Source of the DNA: Cacconaster sp964598495
GTDB taxonomy: Bacteria > Bacteroidota > Bacteroidia > Bacteroidales > UBA932
NCBI GenBank assembly: GCA_964598495.1
Contig: CAZRBY010000013.1
Span: 1 to 53,096, forward strand
DNA length: 53,096 nt
Reading direction: 5' to 3'
The notes under the pieces are model-generated. The model saw only the letters and a list, made by a program, of their open reading frames with translations. It was not told the DNA's origin and ran no database searches. The translations under genes and the position numbers were made by a program. This document shows, in pieces, positions 43,108 to 51,966 of the stretch (the stretch's first letter is position 1; every line of letters begins with the position of its first letter).

Positions 43108-44177
43108 TGAGAAGATTCTATTACATATTCAAACATGAGGTTCTGGCTTTCGTGAGGTTTCCGCTGATGATTATATTGCTGCTCCTTTGTCCTATCGTCG
43201 TGATCGGATTCATTCCCCAAACCTTAGGCCATTCCAATAAGTTCAGTTGTGCCATAGTGGATATGGATCACACCTCTGCCAGCATGGAAATCGGGCAAAA
43301 AATCCTCTCATCTGAGTACTGCCTTCCTCCTGTCTTGTGCAAATCAGTGGAAGAAGCAATGCGCCTTATGGAGCATAACTCCGTTTTGATGATCGTTTTC
43401 ATTCCGGAGGGTTATGAGCGGGGAATCGAACTTGGAAATCCTGAGAACCTGACTCTTCTTGTGGACGGGGCCAGGGTAATAGAGGCAGATATCTCTGCAC
43501 CGCAAATGATCTCAATCCTCTCCGGTAATGAGGTCTCGGAAGAGATCATCAGCCTTCACCGCCTTTTCAACAATGAAGAGCATTCCGAACAATATTATCT
43601 TGTCTCGCTGATAGCAATGGCGCTTCTGATTGTAGCTATTTTCCTTATCGGGCTCAATATCACCGGCGAGAAAAAACACAACACTCTTTCTCAGATCATT
43701 GTCACCGGAGTGGATATGCGGCTCTATCTTGGCACTAAGGTATTTTTTTATTCGCTTGTCGTCATTCTGGAACTCTTCCTATGTCTTGCGGTGGGATACA
43801 TAGTCTATGATATGACCATTGTTTCAGGTTTGGTCCAATTGGTGATGGTTGCATACATACTTACGTTCCCGCTGCTGTTTGCAGGGGTTTTCATTGCATC
43901 TGTCGCTCGTAACGATATCCAGGCTCTGTATCTGATGATTTTCGTGATGATATTTCTTGTAATGCTCAGCTCAATTGTAGCACCGCTGGCAAATATGAGC
44001 GGTGTTTCATATTATTTCTGCCAAATGAATCCCGTTTTTTGGCTTACAAAAGGCCTTCGTATCGTCATCATGTATGGATTCCCTTTACGTACAATCCTTC
44101 CGGAACTTGTGGCAGGCATCCTCTTGAGTGTGATTTTCTTTTTCTCTTCAATTAGGCTTCTCAAAAGAATTAATTAA
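43107..44177 (+). CDS. ABC-2 type permease of the efflux operon (second)
   Basis: This 356-residue paralogue of the preceding permease has an N-terminal span (FPLMIILLLLCPIVVIGF), a periplasmic domain and five C-terminal spans (YLVSLIAMALLIVAIFLIGL onward). The coupling motif is ITGEKKHNTLSQIIVTGVDMRLYLGTK. The two permeases and two ATPases are the inner membrane core of an exporter like YbhFSR or RbbA-YhiH. The substrate is unknown; drugs, lipids or peptides are all exported by relatives. Confidence 0.92.
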   Translation: MRRFYYIFKHEVLAFVRFPLMIILLLLCPIVVIGFIPQTLGHSNKFSCAIVDMDHTSASMEIGQKILSSEYCLPPVLCKSVEEAMRLMEHNSVLMIVFIPEGYERGIELGNPENLTLLVDGARVIEADISAPQMISILSGNEVSEEIISLHRLFNNEEHSEQYYLVSLIAMALLIVAIFLIGLNITGEKKHNTLSQIIVTGVDMRLYLGTKVFFYSLVVILELFLCLAVGYIVYDMTIVSGLVQLVMVAYILTFPLLFAGVFIASVARNDIQALYLMIFVMIFLVMLSSIVAPLANMSGVSYYFCQMNPVFWLTKGLRIVIMYGFPLRTILPELVAGILLSVIFFFSSIRLLKRIN

Positions 44178-44216
44178 CTTTGTTAATTGTCAAACACAAT
44201 CCGAAATCATAATATC

Positions 44217-45434
44217 ATGAAGCGTTCTCTACTTATAATCCTGTTCTGCGCATTTCTGGCAACAGGTTGCACCACCACACCCGCACCCGGAAAACTTGCC
44301 AAAGCCACGCCCGAATCCCAGAGAATGAATCCGAAGATTCTTTCCAGAGTCGATTCCGTAGTATTTAAAGCTATTGAAGAGGGCCAGTGCCCGGGAGCCG
44401 TATTGTCTGTTGTCAAAGGCGACAAACTCGTCTATCTCAAGGCCTACGGCAATAAATCCGTAGTGCCCGATACCGTGGCCATGACTACCGAGACCGTATT
44501 TGACCTGGCCTCCGTCAGCAAATGCGTCGGCACCACTCTATCATTTCTTCAGCTTGTGGAAAACGGCAGTATCCGTCTTACCGACCCCGTAGATATGTAT
44601 ATCCCTGATTTCCAACCATGGGTTGATCCCGGCACGGGCGAGAAAACGGATATCAGAATAATAGACCTGCTCACTCACAGTTCCGGCATTGCTTCATACA
44701 TTACCGTACCTGCTTATGTGGAAAGATTTGGCGAAGCCACACCGGATTCATTGATAAGATATATAGCTACGGAGGTTAAGCGTAACTTCAAGCCCACCAC
44801 GGATTATTTGTACAGTTGTCTTAATTTTGTCACCCTCCAGCATATCCTCCAAAATATTACCGGAGAGAAATTGTGTGACTATGCACAGAGGCATATATTT
44901 GATGTGCTCGAACTTGCCAACACCTGCTATAACCCCACAGGATCAACTCTCGAACTCTGTGCCCCAACCGAAGTGCAAGCCGATGGGCTGCCTCTTGTAG
45001 GCAATGTGCACGATCCGATAGCACGCATAATCAATGTAGGCAATAGCGGCAATGCCGGAGTCTTCTCAAATGCTGAGGATCTCTCCGTCATCGCGGCAGC
45101 CTTGATGAACGGTGGTCAGATTCATGGAAACAGAATCCTCGGCAAGATGACGGTCGAGAGAATGATTAAGGTACCTGAGGAGAATTCCCCTCATATAGGA
45201 CGCGCGCTCGGCTGGGACAATCGCAGTAGTGCGGCAGGTATTCGCGGCGATCTCTTCAGCCGCACTCGCACTATCTGCCACACCGGTTACACAGGCACTT
45301 CAATGGTCATAGATATGGACTCAAAGACCGCTGTCATCCTTCTCACAAATAGGGTACACCCCGAGGACAAGGGTGCACTTGCAAGGACAAGAGCTCTGGT
45401 GGCCAATATTGTTGCCGCATCAGTTGAAGAATAA
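44217..45434 (+). CDS. Class C beta-lactamase-like serine hydrolase lipoprotein
   Basis: From the ATG at 44217 this is a 405-residue lipoprotein (MKRSLLIILFCAFLATGC, Cys18). The catalytic SxxK is Ser99-Val-Ser-Lys102 in FDLASVSKCVGT. The YxN-type element appears as YSCLNF (Tyr199), with Cys in the place of Asn or Asp. The third motif is HTG in CHTGYTGTSM. The fold is that of beta-lactamase/transpeptidase-like hydrolases (AmpC, EstB, DD-peptidases). Activity could be peptidoglycan trimming, esterase or other amidase; beta-lactam hydrolysis cannot be claimed. It lies nine bases before the aroD-aroA fusion and may be co-transcribed with it. An in-frame TTG at 44187 was rejected because it displaces the signal peptide. 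Confidence 0.9.
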   Translation: MKRSLLIILFCAFLATGCTTTPAPGKLAKATPESQRMNPKILSRVDSVVFKAIEEGQCPGAVLSVVKGDKLVYLKAYGNKSVVPDTVAMTTETVFDLASVSKCVGTTLSFLQLVENGSIRLTDPVDMYIPDFQPWVDPGTGEKTDIRIIDLLTHSSGIASYITVPAYVERFGEATPDSLIRYIATEVKRNFKPTTDYLYSCLNFVTLQHILQNITGEKLCDYAQRHIFDVLELANTCYNPTGSTLELCAPTEVQADGLPLVGNVHDPIARIINVGNSGNAGVFSNAEDLSVIAAALMNGGQIHGNRILGKMTVERMIKVPEENSPHIGRALGWDNRSSAAGIRGDLFSRTRTICHTGYTGTSMVIDMDSKTAVILLTNRVHPEDKGALARTRALVANIVAASVEE

Positions 45435-45442
45435 TTCCGCAA

Positions 45443-47371
45443 ATGGCACGAGTCTGCATAAGCATAAGGGATATTGACAGCATCTACTGCAAATTTATGG
45501 CCGAAACCAGGCGCGACGAAGTACTTGAGATTCGGCTTGATAAATGCGGTTTCTCCGAACAGGAGATAAAGGATGTGTTTTCCTGCCAGAGAGAGGCGAC
45601 TCTGTTGGCCGCACATTCCTGCCATCTTGCTACGGAAAGGGAGGATGCCATCAAAGCCCTCTCTACGGCCATTCTTGCAGGTGCAGACATCGTGGACATT
45701 GAGACTTCACTTCCCGAAGAGTCTCGTAGGTGGCTCTCTTCGCTTGCTATGAATAAGTTTTGCAAAACAATCCACTCCTACCACAACCGGCACTACACAA
45801 ACCCAGTAGAAGAACTTCGAGCCATCGTGAGGAATGCCTTTTCTGAAGGAGCGGATATAGTTAAAATAGTCACCACCGCCAAATCCGCTGAGGATGCGAA
45901 AAGAGTTCTCTCCCTTTACGACGAATTTCCACCCGAGCGACTTATCGCTTTTGCAATGGGTACTGCAGGGACTCCGTCAAGGCTAAAATCCGTCGCTCTG
46001 GGTGCACCGCTCTACTACGTCTCCCCGCGCCGCGGATTTGAGACCGCACCCGGTCAACCCTGCTATTACAATCTGATGGCGAGCGATATTCTGCTAAAGG
46101 GAGAGGTGGATATTCCCTCCTCCAAGAGTTTCGCACAACGTGCAATATTGCTTGCCGCCCTTGCCGAAGGGACTACACGCCTCTACAACCTTACCCTCTG
46201 TGATGACACCCAGTCAGCACTATCAGTGGCCTGGCAACTGGGGGCCGAAATCTCATTTGAAGGCCGCACACTCATACTTACGGGTCACCAACGCATCCAA
46301 GAAAAGGGGCTGGTAGTCAAGGACAATAAACTTTTCGTGGGAGAATCAGGATTATTGGCGCGACTTTGTATTCCTCTTGCAGGTCTGAGCGACTCCGATA
46401 TTCTAATCGTCGGCGAAAAGACTCTCAACCGGCGTAAAATTCGCGAACATGCGAAAGCCCTACGGTGGATGGGACTCAAAATTTCCTACAATGATGAACA
46501 TTACTTGCCCGCATCTGTCTCAGGACGGCTCAATGGCAGAATTGTCAATATCTCCGGGGCTCGAGGATCCCAAATGATATCTGGGATGCTACTTGCCCTC
46601 TCACAATGCGCTCAAGACTCTGTTTTGCACGTTGATGACCCCACCAGTAATCCCTATATAGATCTAACCATCTATCTGGCCGAGTTTTTTGGAATTGATA
46701 TTGATTTCAGTGGCGAAGAAAATGAAGAATCCAGATCATTCTTTATCTCCGGCAAACAGCAGATTAAGCCCCTTCACGGGCTCGAAGTGGAGAAGGATTG
46801 GAGCGCTGCCGCCATTATGCTCGTAGCCGGAGCGATTATGGGAGATATCACTATCCGCGGTATGGATATGTTCTCCAATCAGGCGGATGCGATGATATAT
46901 GACTTCCTCGAGCAGAATCATGTGGATATTGTCAAGGACAAAGATGGAAACATCAACATTCGCAAGTCTATTATTTGCCCATTTGTGTATGACATTACGG
47001 ATGCACCAGACCTCTTTGCGCCTCTATTTTTGTTGGCAACACGAGCTACGGGAGAGAGTTGTATTCAGGGAATCCGGCGTCTCCGCAATAAAGAGAGCGA
47101 TCGTGCGCGCAGTTTTGCTCAGGAGTTTCGCAAATTGGGTGTCCGGGTGGAGATTCGGGGCGACTATATGCTAATTAGGGGCAACGAAGATTTTGAGTTT
47201 ATGGGGGCGGAATGTTCTTCACACGGCGACCACCGTCTCGCAATGGTGCTTTCCATTGCAAATCTCCTCGCCACTTCTGAAATTATCATTGACGATACCG
47301 ATTGTATTAACAAATCCTTTCCGGGTTTTCTAACTGAACTCGCCAAACTGGACCAAAGAAAACTTAATTGA
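45443..47371 (+). CDS. aroD-aroA: Fused type I 3-dehydroquinate dehydratase and EPSP synthase
   Basis: This 642-residue protein carries two shikimate pathway enzymes. Residues 1 to about 207 are a type I dehydroquinase: LEIRLDK, His114 (IHSYHN), Schiff-base Lys141 (ADIVKIV), Arg180 (GTPSR) and the closing APGQP. From about 214 EPSP synthase begins: Lys228 (IPSSKSFAQRA), GESGLLARL (300-308, normally NAGTAMRP-like), RGSQMISGML, KDWSAAAIML with the catalytic Asp, RNKESDRA, SHGDHRLAM and NKSFPGF. Both sets of catalytic residues are present, so both activities are expected: dehydroquinate to dehydroshikimate and shikimate 3-phosphate to EPSP. The linker is under ten residues. Steps 3 and 6 are not consecutive, so simple channelling is not explained. 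The gene is followed after one base by aroC. Confidence 0.93.
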   Translation: MARVCISIRDIDSIYCKFMAETRRDEVLEIRLDKCGFSEQEIKDVFSCQREATLLAAHSCHLATEREDAIKALSTAILAGADIVDIETSLPEESRRWLSSLAMNKFCKTIHSYHNRHYTNPVEELRAIVRNAFSEGADIVKIVTTAKSAEDAKRVLSLYDEFPPERLIAFAMGTAGTPSRLKSVALGAPLYYVSPRRGFETAPGQPCYYNLMASDILLKGEVDIPSSKSFAQRAILLAALAEGTTRLYNLTLCDDTQSALSVAWQLGAEISFEGRTLILTGHQRIQEKGLVVKDNKLFVGESGLLARLCIPLAGLSDSDILIVGEKTLNRRKIREHAKALRWMGLKISYNDEHYLPASVSGRLNGRIVNISGARGSQMISGMLLALSQCAQDSVLHVDDPTSNPYIDLTIYLAEFFGIDIDFSGEENEESRSFFISGKQQIKPLHGLEVEKDWSAAAIMLVAGAIMGDITIRGMDMFSNQADAMIYDFLEQNHVDIVKDKDGNINIRKSIICPFVYDITDAPDLFAPLFLLATRATGESCIQGIRRLRNKESDRARSFAQEFRKLGVRVEIRGDYMLIRGNEDFEFMGAECSSHGDHRLAMVLSIANLLATSEIIIDDTDCINKSFPGFLTELAKLDQRKLN

Positions 47372-47372
47372 T

Positions 47373-48401
47373 ATGAATAGCTTCGGTGAAAATTTCAGGA
47401 TTACAATTTTTGGGGCATCACACGCTCTGGAAATAGGCATAACCATTGAGGGTGTCCCTGCCGGCTTACCGATTGATCCGACCGATTTTACCGAAGATAT
47501 CCTCAGACGCAAAAGCGGTCGTAAAGGCACCTCACCGCGCATCGAGGAGGACATTCCAATCATGGAAAGCGGGGTCCGCAAAAGAGATGACGGAGTGACG
47601 GTCACCTCCGGTGAACCTCTTACCATAAAATTTGAAAACAAAAACGTCCGACCGCAGGACTACACTTCCTTAAGAAATATTCCCCGCCCCGGCCACGCCG
47701 ATTTTACCGCATACATCAAATATTTTTCGCGCGAGAAGAATTTCGAGAACACAGGATTTACGGGCGGAGGTATTTTCTCAGGACGAATGACGCTGCCGCT
47801 GGTTGCCGCGGGCGTTGTAGCTAAGAAAATCATCTCCCCTATTGAGATAAGGGCTACCCTCATTGAAGTCGGAGGTATTCCGACAGGCGAGAACAAGGCT
47901 GTGGAAGCACTTCTTGAGAAAACCATAGAAGAGGGCGACTCACTCGGAGGCATTATAGAATGTATATGTACCAATATTCCGGCCGGACTGGGAGAGCCCT
48001 TCTTCAATTCTCTGGAATCTTTGATATCACACGCAATATTTTCCATCCCGGGAATACGCGGTATCGAATTCGGTGACGGCTTTTCCGCATCACGGATGAA
48101 GGGATCCCAGCACAATGACCCCTTTATAAATCAATATGGCCACACAGCCAAAAATGGAGCCGGCGGTATAAACGGCGGTATCTCTAATGGCAATCCGGTA
48201 GTATTCCGTGTTGCCGTCAAGCCCACCTCTTCCATTTCCAAGACTCAAACTACCTTTGACTTTGCTGAAAGGGTGATGACCGATATTTCAGTTTCAGGCC
48301 GACACGATGTATGCTTTGCGCTACGTGTTCCACCTGTTGTAGAGGCAATGACTGCCTGCGTGCTTGCCGATATTCTTTTGATTGAAATAAAACCTAACTG
48401 A
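47373..48401 (+). CDS. aroC: Chorismate synthase, divergent
   Basis: AroC (342 residues) converts EPSP to chorismate with reduced FMN. Recognised by FGxSH (FGASHALEIG, residues 14-23), RRKSGRKGTSPRIEED, RPGHADFTAYIKY, GGGIFSGRMTLPLVAAGVVA, the C-terminal MKGSQHNDPF, NGGISNGNPV and GRHDVCFALRVPPVVEAMTA. It is somewhat shorter than the usual 355-360 residues. The first motif has Ala-Ser-His-Ala where most enzymes have Glu-Ser-His-Gly, and FSGRMT replaces the common SARET; the histidines and arginine are kept. It follows aroD-aroA by one base, forming a shikimate mini-operon whose steps run EPSP synthase to chorismate synthase. Confidence 0.94.
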   Translation: MNSFGENFRITIFGASHALEIGITIEGVPAGLPIDPTDFTEDILRRKSGRKGTSPRIEEDIPIMESGVRKRDDGVTVTSGEPLTIKFENKNVRPQDYTSLRNIPRPGHADFTAYIKYFSREKNFENTGFTGGGIFSGRMTLPLVAAGVVAKKIISPIEIRATLIEVGGIPTGENKAVEALLEKTIEEGDSLGGIIECICTNIPAGLGEPFFNSLESLISHAIFSIPGIRGIEFGDGFSASRMKGSQHNDPFINQYGHTAKNGAGGINGGISNGNPVVFRVAVKPTSSISKTQTTFDFAERVMTDISVSGRHDVCFALRVPPVVEAMTACVLADILLIEIKPN

Positions 48402-48402
48402 C

Positions 48403-49221
48403 ATGAAAACAATACGGTTTATAATTTTAACATCCTGCTGTGCTTTCTGCTGTTTGCTCTGCAGTTGCAACCGCACATTCATAGGCATGGATTCCGCTTT
48501 AAAGAAATACCTCAAGGATTCTTTGCCGGTACTGACCGCCAGGTGTGAGACCACTCTTGAGGCCGCCTATATGGCGCAGACCCTTATCGGAGAAGTCACA
48601 GACCATCCCGGATGGGAGGGTTATCCCGTGCAGCAATACGAATATTTCACCGGAATTGACAAACGTCTCGGTGTTGCAAAAAAAGGTAAAGTACTTATGC
48701 TCAATCCTTCACCCGAAAAACTGGCGATATGGATTGCGGATGCCGTTTTCAACGCCACGGGAAGTGTATTATACGAGGATTTCGAGACCATCCGTCAATG
48801 GATCCAGTGGCAATCTGGAGCTCAGTTTCCCGTATCCGGAGTGGTCTATGAGGATATGTATGTTCCCGGACACTACGAACCCTATGTTTTCAAGGATGGA
48901 GTTACAGTATATATCGCAGATACTACGATGTTTCCGCAGGTCAAAGAGAATCGTACCTGCACCGAAGAAATGCTTGACTTTTACCTGACTCTTACCAATG
49001 ATGACTTAAAACCCAACACAGGCCGTTATGCCCGCATCAGTAGCACCACACGCGAAATGTACTATGCGGCAGGTGGAGAGGCGGCAGTTGGGAGCAGCTT
49101 AGAGGGAAAACGAGATCAGGCGTGGTTGGACGAGGTAGGACGTCTCTATCGTAAGGCCTGGAAGTCACACCACAATGAGCTGATTACAGCATTCGCCAAA
49201 TACAAACTCAATCAAGAGTGA
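48403..49221 (+). CDS. Hypothetical lipoprotein
   Basis: This 272-residue protein has signal peptide MKTIRFIILTSCCAFCCLLCSC, whose last Cys is the likely lipidation site. The mature part is mixed alpha/beta with Trp-rich segments (HPGWEGYPVQQYEYF, IRQWIQWQSGAQFPVSGVVYEDMYVPGHYEPYV). No family or catalytic motif is recognised. The ATG is one base past the aroC stop, so it is surely co-transcribed with aroD-aroA and aroC, although a link to aromatic synthesis is not evident. Confidence 0.7.
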   Translation: MKTIRFIILTSCCAFCCLLCSCNRTFIGMDSALKKYLKDSLPVLTARCETTLEAAYMAQTLIGEVTDHPGWEGYPVQQYEYFTGIDKRLGVAKKGKVLMLNPSPEKLAIWIADAVFNATGSVLYEDFETIRQWIQWQSGAQFPVSGVVYEDMYVPGHYEPYVFKDGVTVYIADTTMFPQVKENRTCTEEMLDFYLTLTNDDLKPNTGRYARISSTTREMYYAAGGEAAVGSSLEGKRDQAWLDEVGRLYRKAWKSHHNELITAFAKYKLNQE

Positions 49222-49222
49222 T

Positions 49223-49253
49223 TTTGATAATTTCAAATATTTCTCTACTTTTG
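49223..49253 (+). promoter_or_regulatory. Promoter of tRNA-Leu
   Basis: TTTG (49223-49226), 19 bases, then TACTTTTG (49246-49253) is a canonical Bacteroidota promoter, about 40 bases before the mature tRNA 5' end. Confidence 0.75.
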
Positions 49254-49294
49254 CCGACCTATTGAAATATCGAAACGTTTACCGCATAATTATT

Positions 49295-49378
49295 GCCCGG
49301 ATGGCGGAATAGGTAGACGCGCTGGTCTCAAACACCAGTGGCCGAGAGGCTGTGCCGGTTCGACCCCGGCTCCGGGTA
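49295..49378 (+). tRNA. tRNA-Leu (anticodon CAA)
   Basis: The acceptor stem GCCCGGA pairs with TCCGGGT (G:U at position 1-72), discriminator A. The anticodon stem CTGGT/ACCAG encloses CTCAAAC, so the anticodon is CAA, reading UUG codons. A long variable arm (TGGCCGAGAGGCTGT region) and T-loop GTTCGACCC confirm a class II tRNA. CCA is not encoded. Confidence 0.93.
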
Positions 49379-49380
49379 CG

Positions 49381-49408
49381 AAAAAAGAGTTCGGATGAAC
49401 TCTTTTTT
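49381..49408 (+). terminator. Rho-independent terminator after tRNA-Leu
   Basis: AAAAAAGAGTTC and GAACTCTTTTTT form a 12-base stem with a GGAT loop, beginning two bases after the tRNA. Confidence 0.85.
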
Positions 49409-49530
49409 AGTGTGTAGTATGTAGTGGGGAGTGTGTATTCTGTTTGTGGTATTGAGAATTGTTGGTTATGGGGTCAGAGTGATGTCAGAGGCTGGTTTCG
49501 AGTATGGAGTATCGAGTTCTGAGTTGTTAC
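49409..49530 (+). repeat. Low-complexity intergenic repeat (third copy)
   Basis: Bases 49409-49428 (AGTGTGTAGTATGTAGTGGG) are exactly complementary to 12010-12029. A related run, GAGTATGGAGTATCGAGTTC, follows near 49500. No coding potential is seen between the tRNA and the transporter gene. Confidence 0.6.
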
Positions 49531-49578
49531 ATTTCTGTTAAGTTTTTGATTTCAAGATTTTTGGGGGGAATAATTCGA

Positions 49579-49586
49579 TATTTTTG
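49579..49586 (+). promoter_or_regulatory. Probable -7 element of the phosphate transporter promoter
   Basis: TATTTTTG matches TAnnTTTG and lies 59 bases before the ATG at 49646. A TTTTTG run lies 15 bases upstream, shorter than ideal. Confidence 0.4.
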
Positions 49587-49645
49587 TCTTTGATTCTCAA
49601 AAACATTGATCTATCTGTATCAAAAGGTTGACGGAATAATTATTT

Positions 49646-51898
49646 ATGGACCCTATTTTCCTCATTATTGTAATCATTCTGCTGGGATTGGCAGTAGTAG
49701 ATTTAACAGTAGGCGTTGCAAATGACGCAGTAAACTTTCTCAACTCAAGTATCGGTTCTAAAGTGGCACCCATGTGGTTGGTCCTAACTATTGCTTCCGT
49801 GGGCATATTGCTGGGAACTCTTTTTTCGAGCGGAATGATGGAAATTGCCCGAAGCGGTGTTTTCCATCCCGAAATGTTCACATTTAGTAATATCATGATG
49901 CTCTTTTTGGCCGTCATGCTCACGGATGTGATTCTATTGGATGTGTTCAACTCGCTCGGATTGCCCACCTCAACCTCCGTATCTCTGGTTTTCGAACTAT
50001 TGGGAGCTGGGGTCGCCGTTGCGCTTTATACCATTTGGCAAAACAACGGAGGTAATTTGATTGACTACATCAATTCCGGTAAAGCTTTGGCGATTATTTC
50101 CGGAATCTTTGTTTCGGTAGCTATTGCGTTTTTTGCCGGCAGCGTGATCATGTATATTTCCAGGCTGATTTTTTCTTTCCGCTATAAGAAGACATTCAAA
50201 TATTTGGGAGCGTTGTGGTGCGGTTTTGCCCTTACTGCAATGACCTACTTTATCGTATTCAAAGGATTGAAAGGAAGCCCCTTTGTGGTAGACGATTTTT
50301 TGAATATGATTGAAGCCAACATGGGAAAAACCCTTCTTATAACCTTCGCCGGTTGGACTGTTTTTATGGGCATTCTGCAATTATTGAGGGTTAATATTTT
50401 AAAAATCATCGTATTGGTAGGAACAATGGCCTTAGCTTTGGCCTTCGCAGGCAACGACTTGGTTAATTTTATTGGTGCCCCCTTAGCCGGATTGGATTCT
50501 TATCTACATGCTAAAGGAGTTGTTGCCTCCGGTGGATCTATTGAGAACCTCTACATGGACTCACTTAACGGACCTGTTAAAGCTGATGTTTTAATACTAT
50601 TGGCAGCAGGAGCTATTATGGTGTTGGCATTATGGTTTTCCAAAAAAGCACGTACGGTAACTGCAACCGAAGTTAATTTAAGTCGCCAAGCTGCGGGTAT
50701 AGAGCGCTTTTCATCATCTCCTCTATCACGTGCTTTTGTACGTTGGGGCGTAAGTACCAATAGGGCTATTAAAAAACTCTTCTCGCAATCTTTTATAGAG
50801 AAAATTAATAGCAGATTTCTCCTACCCGAACAAGATCTTAAACCCGGAGCCTCTTTCGACTTGATTCGCGCATCCGTAAACCTGACCATTGCTGCTATGC
50901 TCATAGCTTTGGGAACTTCGCTTAAACTTCCGTTATCCACTACATACGTAACATTTATGGTCGCCATGGGTTCGTCACTTGCCGACAGAGCCTGGGGACG
51001 TGAAAGTGCAGTTTATCGTATTACCGGAGTTCTTACCGTTATCGGAGGATGGTTCATAACAGCACTTGTCGCTTTTACTGTAGCCGGATTGGTCGCTACC
51101 ATACTTGTTTTTGGAGGAAAAATTGCCGTTTTCGCAATGCTCGCATTAGTCGTTTTTCTTCTTTTCAAATCCTCCAAGTTCCACAAAAAACGTAAATCAG
51201 CTGAAGCCGCAAAGGCACAGATTCTGGAAGATGAATCAGGAATCGTAGCGGCTTCAACCACCGAAGTAAGGGAATCCATCAAATTGATGCTTGACATTTA
51301 TAAAGACAATGTCAGAGGCCTTAAAGACGAAAATAGAAACCTATTGCGGAAAATCGCCCTGAAAGTTGAGAAATTATACAAACAATATAAGGATAAACGC
51401 ACCTACGAAGTGGTTCCCACCATTCAAACCATTTCCGTGAAAGAGCTGGACATTGAACAGGAATATGTTCAAATTGTAGATTACACATACGAAATCACAA
51501 AAGCGTTGCGTGTAATAACTTCGGATAGTCTGATGTACATTGAAAACAATCACAAAGGTTTTAATGACGAGCAGGAGGCTGACTTGGAGGAGCTCAACAG
51601 CCACGTTATAAAGTTGTATGAAACTTTTATTAGGAAAATAAATGATAAAGATTATTCAGACTTCTCCGTAATCAACGAGTTGCGCGATGAGATTTTGGAA
51701 TTATGTGCCCATTTGACAAAAAAACAGATCAAACGAGTTAAAATACTGGAAAGTGGCACGCGAAACAGTATCTTGTTTATGACTATTTTGAACGAAACCA
51801 AAACTATTGCTTTACAATCAGTCAATCTGATGAAATCACAACGGAACATGTATGAAACGGTAAGAAGGATTGCTGAAACACCACAAAAGGAGTCATAA
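49646..51898 (+). CDS. PiT-family inorganic phosphate transporter with PhoU-like C-terminal domain
   Basis: This 750-residue inner membrane protein carries the two PiT signature repeats, GVANDAVNFLNSSIGSK (about residues 23-39) and AFAGNDLVNFIGAPLAGLDS (about 265-284), with about a dozen spans in residues 1-510. The C-terminal 230 residues (about 520-750) are cytoplasmic and helical (DEQEADLEELNSHVIKLYETFIRK, ELRDEILELCAHLTKKQ), resembling PhoU. Such PiT-PhoU-like fusions are usual in Bacteroidota; the tail may gate phosphate influx according to supply, which is inference. It is monocistronic: tRNA terminator before, hairpin after. Confidence 0.93.
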   Translation: MDPIFLIIVIILLGLAVVDLTVGVANDAVNFLNSSIGSKVAPMWLVLTIASVGILLGTLFSSGMMEIARSGVFHPEMFTFSNIMMLFLAVMLTDVILLDVFNSLGLPTSTSVSLVFELLGAGVAVALYTIWQNNGGNLIDYINSGKALAIISGIFVSVAIAFFAGSVIMYISRLIFSFRYKKTFKYLGALWCGFALTAMTYFIVFKGLKGSPFVVDDFLNMIEANMGKTLLITFAGWTVFMGILQLLRVNILKIIVLVGTMALALAFAGNDLVNFIGAPLAGLDSYLHAKGVVASGGSIENLYMDSLNGPVKADVLILLAAGAIMVLALWFSKKARTVTATEVNLSRQAAGIERFSSSPLSRAFVRWGVSTNRAIKKLFSQSFIEKINSRFLLPEQDLKPGASFDLIRASVNLTIAAMLIALGTSLKLPLSTTYVTFMVAMGSSLADRAWGRESAVYRITGVLTVIGGWFITALVAFTVAGLVATILVFGGKIAVFAMLALVVFLLFKSSKFHKKRKSAEAAKAQILEDESGIVAASTTEVRESIKLMLDIYKDNVRGLKDENRNLLRKIALKVEKLYKQYKDKRTYEVVPTIQTISVKELDIEQEYVQIVDYTYEITKALRVITSDSLMYIENNHKGFNDEQEADLEELNSHVIKLYETFIRKINDKDYSDFSVINELRDEILELCAHLTKKQIKRVKILESGTRNSILFMTILNETKTIALQSVNLMKSQRNMYETVRRIAETPQKES

Positions 51899-51932
51899 AC
51901 CCGCACCAACACATAGCATCTCTCTATGAAAA

Positions 51933-51960
51933 TAGCCCCTAAAGAACAATGTAGGGGCTA
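51933..51960. terminator. Bidirectional terminator after the phosphate transporter gene
   Basis: TAGCCCCTA and TAGGGGCTA form a perfect 9-base stem around a 10-base loop, with A-rich upstream and AATTTGTTT downstream flanks. It separates convergent genes. Confidence 0.8.
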
Positions 51961-51966
51961 ATTTGT

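Noticed and set aside
44217..45434. Beta-lactam resistance gene
   Set aside because: The SxxK/HTG fold is shared by esterases and peptidoglycan hydrolases, and YSC replaces the usual YxN, so resistance cannot be inferred.
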